From contig OY763414.1 of NCBI GenBank assembly GCA_963667435.1, positions 3,038,001 to 3,102,000 on the forward strand: a DNA stretch of 64,000 nucleotides. The letters run 5' to 3'. The translations under genes and the position numbers were made by a program. The notes under the pieces are model-generated. The model saw only the letters and a program-made list of their open reading frames with translations, did no database searches and was not told the origin of the DNA. Shown here one piece after another: positions 60,302 to 64,000 of the stretch. The DNA is from Marispirochaeta sp963667435. Lineage in GTDB: Bacteria > Spirochaetota > Spirochaetia > JC444 > Marispirochaetaceae. How positions within the stretch are numbered: the first letter of the stretch is position 1; the number at the start of each line of letters is the position of its first letter.

Positions 60302-61426
60302 GTGAGTAATTCAGCAGAGGTTATAGTCCTCGGTGGCGGCGTAATAGGCTGCGCCATTGCATACAACCTGATTAAGCGAGGGGTTAAGCCCCTAATTATA
60401 GAGAAAGACGAGATAGGTACGGCAGCTTCCAGCAGGAATGGAGGCGGTGTCCGTCAGTCTGCCCGGGATCCACGGGAACTTCCCCTGGCCATGCATGCGG
60501 TTCAGAATATCTGGCCCGGGCTGTCCGACGAACTCGGCAGTGATGTGGAGTACTGTCAGGGCGGAAACCTCCGTCTTGGAAAGACTGATGCGCATGTGAA
60601 ATTCCTTGAAAACATGGTTGAAACACAGACCAAACAAGGGCTGGAACTTGAAATGCTGGATAATGACCAGGTTCGGGACATTCTTCCCTACGCCTCGAAG
60701 TCCATTATCGGTGCTAGCTGGTGTCCTTCTGACGGTCATGGAAACCCCATGCTCACCACTCTTGCTTACTACAAGAAGGCCCTGGAGTTGGGTGCGGAGT
60801 TTATTGTCGGGGAAACCGCTCTGGAAGTTACCATGAAAAAAGGCCGGGTCACCGGAGTCCGCACTGATCAGGATATCTATGAAGCACCTGTTGTGGTTAA
60901 TGCTGCTGGAGTCGGTGCGCGGGATATTGCCCGAAGTGTGGGGCTGGACATTCCCATGCAGCCCCGTCTTGTTGAATGTCTGGTAACCGATCAGCAGCCT
61001 CATATCTTTGAACAGATGCTGGGTACTGCCGGTGCGGACTTTTACGGGCATCAGAGTAAGCATGGCTCTTTTGTCTTCGGCGGGATGACAGGCTGGGAGC
61101 CCTATGAACTAAAAGACCTGAACAGTGTTACCAGCAGTAATACCGCACCGTGCTGTTCCCGGGCAATTCTGGACTACTTCCCCTGGATGGAAAGATCCAA
61201 TGTTGTCCGGGCCTGGTCGGGGTTTATTGCGGTGGTTGCCGATATGGTGCCGGTAATGGGCAAGGTGCCTGAGGTTCCAGGCTTTGTATTTGCATCATGT
61301 TTCTGCGGCCACGGCTACGGGATTTCCCCTGCGGTTGGGCAGCTGATAGCGGAGCTTATTGTTGACGGTGAGCCTGCTCTTCTGCTGGATGAATTCCGGT
61401 TCGACCGGTTCCTGCCGCGAAACTGA
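60302..61426 (+). CDS. FAD-dependent amine/amino acid oxidase, beta subunit (DAO family)
   Basis: 374 residues from a GTG at 60302, with AAGGAG eight bases upstream; longer starts lie in the previous gene. FAD motif VIVLGGGVIGCAIAYNLIKRG, SRNGGGVRQSARDPRELPLA, and the C-terminal AWSGFIAVVADMVPVMGKVPEVPGFVFASCFCGHGYGISPAVG are as in HcnC, sarcosine oxidase beta and opine/hydroxyproline dehydrogenases. It should oxidise the C-N bond of a secondary amine such as an N-substituted glutamate. Confidence 0.9.
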   Translation: MSNSAEVIVLGGGVIGCAIAYNLIKRGVKPLIIEKDEIGTAASSRNGGGVRQSARDPRELPLAMHAVQNIWPGLSDELGSDVEYCQGGNLRLGKTDAHVKFLENMVETQTKQGLELEMLDNDQVRDILPYASKSIIGASWCPSDGHGNPMLTTLAYYKKALELGAEFIVGETALEVTMKKGRVTGVRTDQDIYEAPVVVNAAGVGARDIARSVGLDIPMQPRLVECLVTDQQPHIFEQMLGTAGADFYGHQSKHGSFVFGGMTGWEPYELKDLNSVTSSNTAPCCSRAILDYFPWMERSNVVRAWSGFIAVVADMVPVMGKVPEVPGFVFASCFCGHGYGISPAVGQLIAELIVDGEPALLLDEFRFDRFLPRN

Positions 61427-61497
61427 TACATCGGATTCATTTCCCCGGAAGGCTTTCTTTCGGGGAATTAATACTTTAAAGCGTATGGGAGAACTAA

Positions 61498-61899
61498 ATG
61501 GATTTTAAGCGGGAAAATTTTTCATCAGGATCACCATTGGAAGAAAAGGTTGGATACAGCCGTGTTGTTAAGGCGGGACCTTTTATATTTGTCGGCGGAA
61601 CAACTTCGGTTCAGGCTGATGGTACCGTTTTCGGTGAAGGCAGCATGTACGAGCAGTGCAAGTTTATTTTTGAGAAGATGATCAAATGCCTTGAAGATGC
61701 CGGGGGAAAGAAGGAAGAAGTTGTACGGGTAAAGATGTACCTTACCGATATGTCTCTTGCAAAGGAAGCTATTCAGGCTTATTCGGAGTTCTTTAAAGAG
61801 ATTAAACCTCTGAATACAGCAGTTGGAATCGATACGCTCTTTCGTCCTGCTCAACTGGCTGAGATCGAAATGGATGCCATTCAGGGAGCTGTCTGCTGA
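61498..61899 (+). CDS. RidA-family imine deaminase-like protein
   Basis: 133 residues: VGYSRVVKAGPFIFVGGTTS, VVRVKMYLTDM, and TLFRPAQLAEIEMDAIQ with the conserved Arg of RidA near residue 120. RidA proteins hydrolyse reactive imines or enamines to keto compounds. As last gene of an amine-oxidising cluster it probably clears imine products. It lies 71 bases after the beta-subunit stop and is followed by a terminator. Confidence 0.9.
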   Translation: MDFKRENFSSGSPLEEKVGYSRVVKAGPFIFVGGTTSVQADGTVFGEGSMYEQCKFIFEKMIKCLEDAGGKKEEVVRVKMYLTDMSLAKEAIQAYSEFFKEIKPLNTAVGIDTLFRPAQLAEIEMDAIQGAVC

Positions 61900-61941
61900 A
61901 AATAAATCCTTGAGGGGTTATGTTTAACAGGTAAAAATCAG

Positions 61942-61974
61942 GGATACGGAACGAATGGTTCCGTATCCGTTTTT
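61942..61974 (+). terminator. Rho-independent terminator of the amine-glutamate cluster
   Basis: GGATACGGAAC (61942-61952) pairs fully with GTTCCGTATCC (61958-61968) around a 5-base loop, then TTTTT at 61970-61974. It marks the right end of the operon. Confidence 0.9.
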
Positions 61975-61992
61975 GAATGTGTTTTAAGAGTA

Positions 61993-62391
61993 CTATCTTT
62001 TAACAGGAGAAATTGTCTCCACAATTATTCCATTTACCTTTTTTCCCTGATATCCAACAATCCCCACTTCAGGTTTCCCTTGTATACTTACCTGTAAGTT
62101 CAGCCACTTAGAGAATCCTATGGATTTTCCTGCGCTGTTAAAGATAATAAAACGCCCTTGCTCTGTTGCGATAAAAAAATAGCTGTACTCATTCAATGTT
62201 CCTGAAGATATTTTTTGTTCAAGTACAGTACCTTCGTAATGTGAATTTGCCGGTACCGGTGCTATGTTTTCGATTTCAGGAGGATTGGGTGAAGAAATAT
62301 CTGATTGAGGTTTTTCCTGCGCCCCTGCACAGGAAAAACAATTGAACAAAAGCATCGCTAAAAGCAAAAATATCCGGATGAATCTTTTCAC
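61993..62391 (-). CDS. Small lipoprotein, unknown role
   Basis: 132 residues with a basic start, hydrophobic run and NCFSCAGAQ, a lipobox-like end giving a lipidated Cys near residue 21. The rest is a single small beta domain (FIATEQGRFIIFNSAGKSIGFSKWLNLQVSIQGKPEVGIVGYQG). Its start overlaps the protease stop by four bases, so it may be a chaperone or inhibitor of that protease; this is guesswork. Confidence 0.7.
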   Translation of the reverse strand: MKRFIRIFLLLAMLLFNCFSCAGAQEKPQSDISSPNPPEIENIAPVPANSHYEGTVLEQKISSGTLNEYSYFFIATEQGRFIIFNSAGKSIGFSKWLNLQVSIQGKPEVGIVGYQGKKVNGIIVETISPVKR

Positions 62392-64000
62392 TCTTCAGTA
62401 TCCAGTTGAAAATTGGAGAAATCGAACGGAATTTTTGAGTAGTCAAAATCCGGGGTTATATCTGATGTGAAGCTGCTACCGTATGTTCCGGTAACAATCT
62501 CCATATTATAATCTCCGAGACATTCATAACCGTCTATGCAGACAATGTAGTATGTTGCTGTTGCAGATGGAGTGTAATTGATTTTTGAATAGTAATTCCC
62601 ATTTGCCAGATTGATATCGTCATTTACCGCTATAGGAGTTGATGTATCAGAGCTTTTATACAGCAATAGGACTGTATCAGCATATTCACTGCCCGCAGAT
62701 GTTCTGATGGTATAATCTTGGCCAGCATTTAGTGTTATCTGCATAAAATCATTATCTCCGGCTATATGGAAATTATGATACTGCGAGACCCCTATGCTGA
62801 TCGCTGATGCTTCGTTGAACCAGTTATCGGGTTCATATGAGTCACCCTGGCTTACATACTGAGCCATGACTGTTTGAATATAGTCTGACCAGCTTGTATC
62901 GTTGCCAAATGTGAGAATATTGTTGTAAAGGGAAAGGGAGTATTCGTAATCTGAGGTCTTGTATGCCCATGTATTGTGAAAAACTGAAAGACCTCCAGCA
63001 CTTTCATAATCCCTGGAATCATAGCCATAGTCAGCATCGAATGCTCTGAATATCACTCTTGCATCATCCAGGTCATGTAATGCTGAACTGGCATAGGTGG
63101 CAAGGTTTGGAACTCTGACTGAAATGTTATTCATGAAGAGTTTAATATCGATATAATAATTCCCCATCGGTATTGCATTCATCGCTGCATCCTCAAAATA
63201 GGCAGCCCTTGTTTGGTTTGAACCTATATAGATGCTGGCCTGCTCGGCAAATGTATCAAGGGAGTTCGCCAAGTTTGATATTTTCGCTTCATCAATCGTT
63301 GCAAGTGTAAAACTTCTTCCAACAGATCTGAAATATGTGTTTGCACTGTTGCAGATTGCTTTTCCCAGGTTTGCTCCGCTGATTCCGGGATTGGAGAGGA
63401 TCTCTTCAAGTCCTTCCCATGACCAGTAATCAGCAGGAAAATTTTCCTCTGAAAAAGTCATAAAATTGACACTGTCCTTTACCTGATATGCCAACTCAAC
63501 TCCTCCCATTAGGCAGGCATATGGAAAGAAAAGCTCAATATTGTTGTTTCCATTTTTCATTTTTACATACTCGGTAAGCTGACCAAGTTCGTCATGGGAG
63601 AGGGAATCATTGTGTGTGCCATCTTCATCGTAAGCAATACCATATGTTCCTGCAATGTTTGCATCAGCAAAGCCGCCCCCATGATTAAACACCGAATAGA
63701 CATGATAATCAGCATTCGGAGCAATGGTAAAAGCCCAATCAATAAAATCCTCTGATTCAGGTACAGAACCTGAGTTTATTTCTGTTATTGATGTAACCAG
63801 ATCGGTTGCGAATGTACCCCCCGTAAGATGATAATAACCGTCTTGAAAATTGCCGGCGGTGTTATATGCATCCATTAGAACAACAATATCGAGTACATTA
63901 TTGATGTCCGCTGCTTCTATTGATTCAAGTGTTTGAAGGTAATTTGTTACAATCTGGTCATTTTCCTCAAAAGCGTAATCGATATTGTTGTCAACACCAA
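62388..64000 (-). CDS. Clostripain-family (C11) protease, N-terminus beyond window
   Basis: At least 537 residues; the frame is open to the right edge, beyond the ATG at 63875. The visible start (DNNIDYAFEENDQIVTNYLQTLESIE) and DIVVLMDAYNTAGNFQDGYYHLTGG are C11 core. Catalytic His is in YSVFNHGGGF and catalytic Cys in LFFPYACLMGGVELA. The last ~100 residues are a PPC (bacterial pre-peptidase) domain: YHNFHIAGDNDFMQITLNAGQDYTIRTS. Such proteases are exported and cut after Arg. The signal peptide would lie outside the window. Confidence 0.88.
   Translation of the reverse strand, partial: GVDNNIDYAFEENDQIVTNYLQTLESIEAADINNVLDIVVLMDAYNTAGNFQDGYYHLTGGTFATDLVTSITEINSGSVPESEDFIDWAFTIAPNADYHVYSVFNHGGGFADANIAGTYGIAYDEDGTHNDSLSHDELGQLTEYVKMKNGNNNIELFFPYACLMGGVELAYQVKDSVNFMTFSEENFPADYWSWEGLEEILSNPGISGANLGKAICNSANTYFRSVGRSFTLATIDEAKISNLANSLDTFAEQASIYIGSNQTRAAYFEDAAMNAIPMGNYYIDIKLFMNNISVRVPNLATYASSALHDLDDARVIFRAFDADYGYDSRDYESAGGLSVFHNTWAYKTSDYEYSLSLYNNILTFGNDTSWSDYIQTVMAQYVSQGDSYEPDNWFNEASAISIGVSQYHNFHIAGDNDFMQITLNAGQDYTIRTSAGSEYADTVLLLYKSSDTSTPIAVNDDINLANGNYYSKINYTPSATATYYIVCIDGYECLGDYNMEIVTGTYGSSFTSDITPDFDYSKIPFDFSNFQLDTEE

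Noticed and set aside
1..64000. CRISPR arrays, tRNA or rRNA genes, insertion sequences, prophage
   Set aside because: Looked for and not seen: no regularly spaced repeats, cloverleaf-like segments, transposase motifs or phage structural genes.

Overview
The window looks like chromosome of a free-living anaerobic or fermentative spirochaete (Spirochaetaceae or close relatives). GC is near 50%. Supporting features are a fused cyclophilin-FKBP immunophilin of the kind known from Treponema, a Cache-type chemoreceptor, a trimeric [FeFe] hydrogenase of the HydABC type, the redox repressor Rex, a TRAP transporter, and many lipoprotein and outer-membrane barrel genes. The assignment is inference from gene content. 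I saw no rRNA, tRNA, CRISPR array, insertion sequence or prophage.

Layout. 1-5.3 kb: a partial MFS transporter, a 73-bp perfect palindrome, a fibronectin-III lipoprotein, and a chemoreceptor gene interrupted by an in-frame TAG. 5.5-7.4 kb: a secreted caspase-like protease with a shortened C-terminus, facing the remains of a Cys-rich gene, then a VapBC-type toxin-antitoxin pair. 7.4-14 kb: a sigma-54 response regulator, a gpx-ohrR peroxide pair with a palindromic operator candidate, a TPR lipoprotein, a TraB-family protein and an orphan histidine kinase. 13.8-21.6 kb: carboxynorspermidine dehydrogenase and decarboxylase (spermidine synthesis), a FecR/outer-membrane pair, a PTS-IIA/CPA2 antiporter operon and a UbiA prenyltransferase. 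21.6-26.6 kb: an AraC regulator, a UroD-family protein and a complete DctPQM TRAP transporter. 26.6-34.6 kb: YjdF, a GH1 glucosidase, RadA, the dual immunophilin, SerA and Rex, with a 40-bp perfect palindrome containing a Rex box, then a TetR regulator. 34.7-41 kb: a heterodimeric ABC exporter, a lipoate ligase, and an autoregulated-looking ECF sigma/anti-sigma operon. 41-46.9 kb: the hydCBA operon, in which HydB is fused to a GltD-like flavoprotein, followed by a candidate ~114-nt small RNA.

The most interesting region is 48.7-61.9 kb. An AraC regulator with a sigma-54-like promoter precedes an APC permease operon. Next comes an eight-gene run: a glutamine-synthetase-like ligase, a glutamate synthase split into three genes (GATase, GXGXG and FMN domains), and a multi-part flavin/iron-sulphur amine dehydrogenase. 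A RidA protein and a terminator close the cluster. The first four genes match in type and order the gmaS/mgsABC set of the N-methylglutamate pathway of methylamine-using bacteria. The oxidation module differs: it is Fe-S rich and lacks a folate-binding domain. This reads as an anaerobic version of a pathway that glutamylates an amine, moves it to N-substituted glutamate, then oxidises it. A 19-bp motif (17/19 identical) lies upstream of both the permease gene and the ligase gene, which suggests co-regulation.

The right end holds a small lipoprotein and a partial clostripain-family protease. All functions are from reading the sequence; no database search was run.
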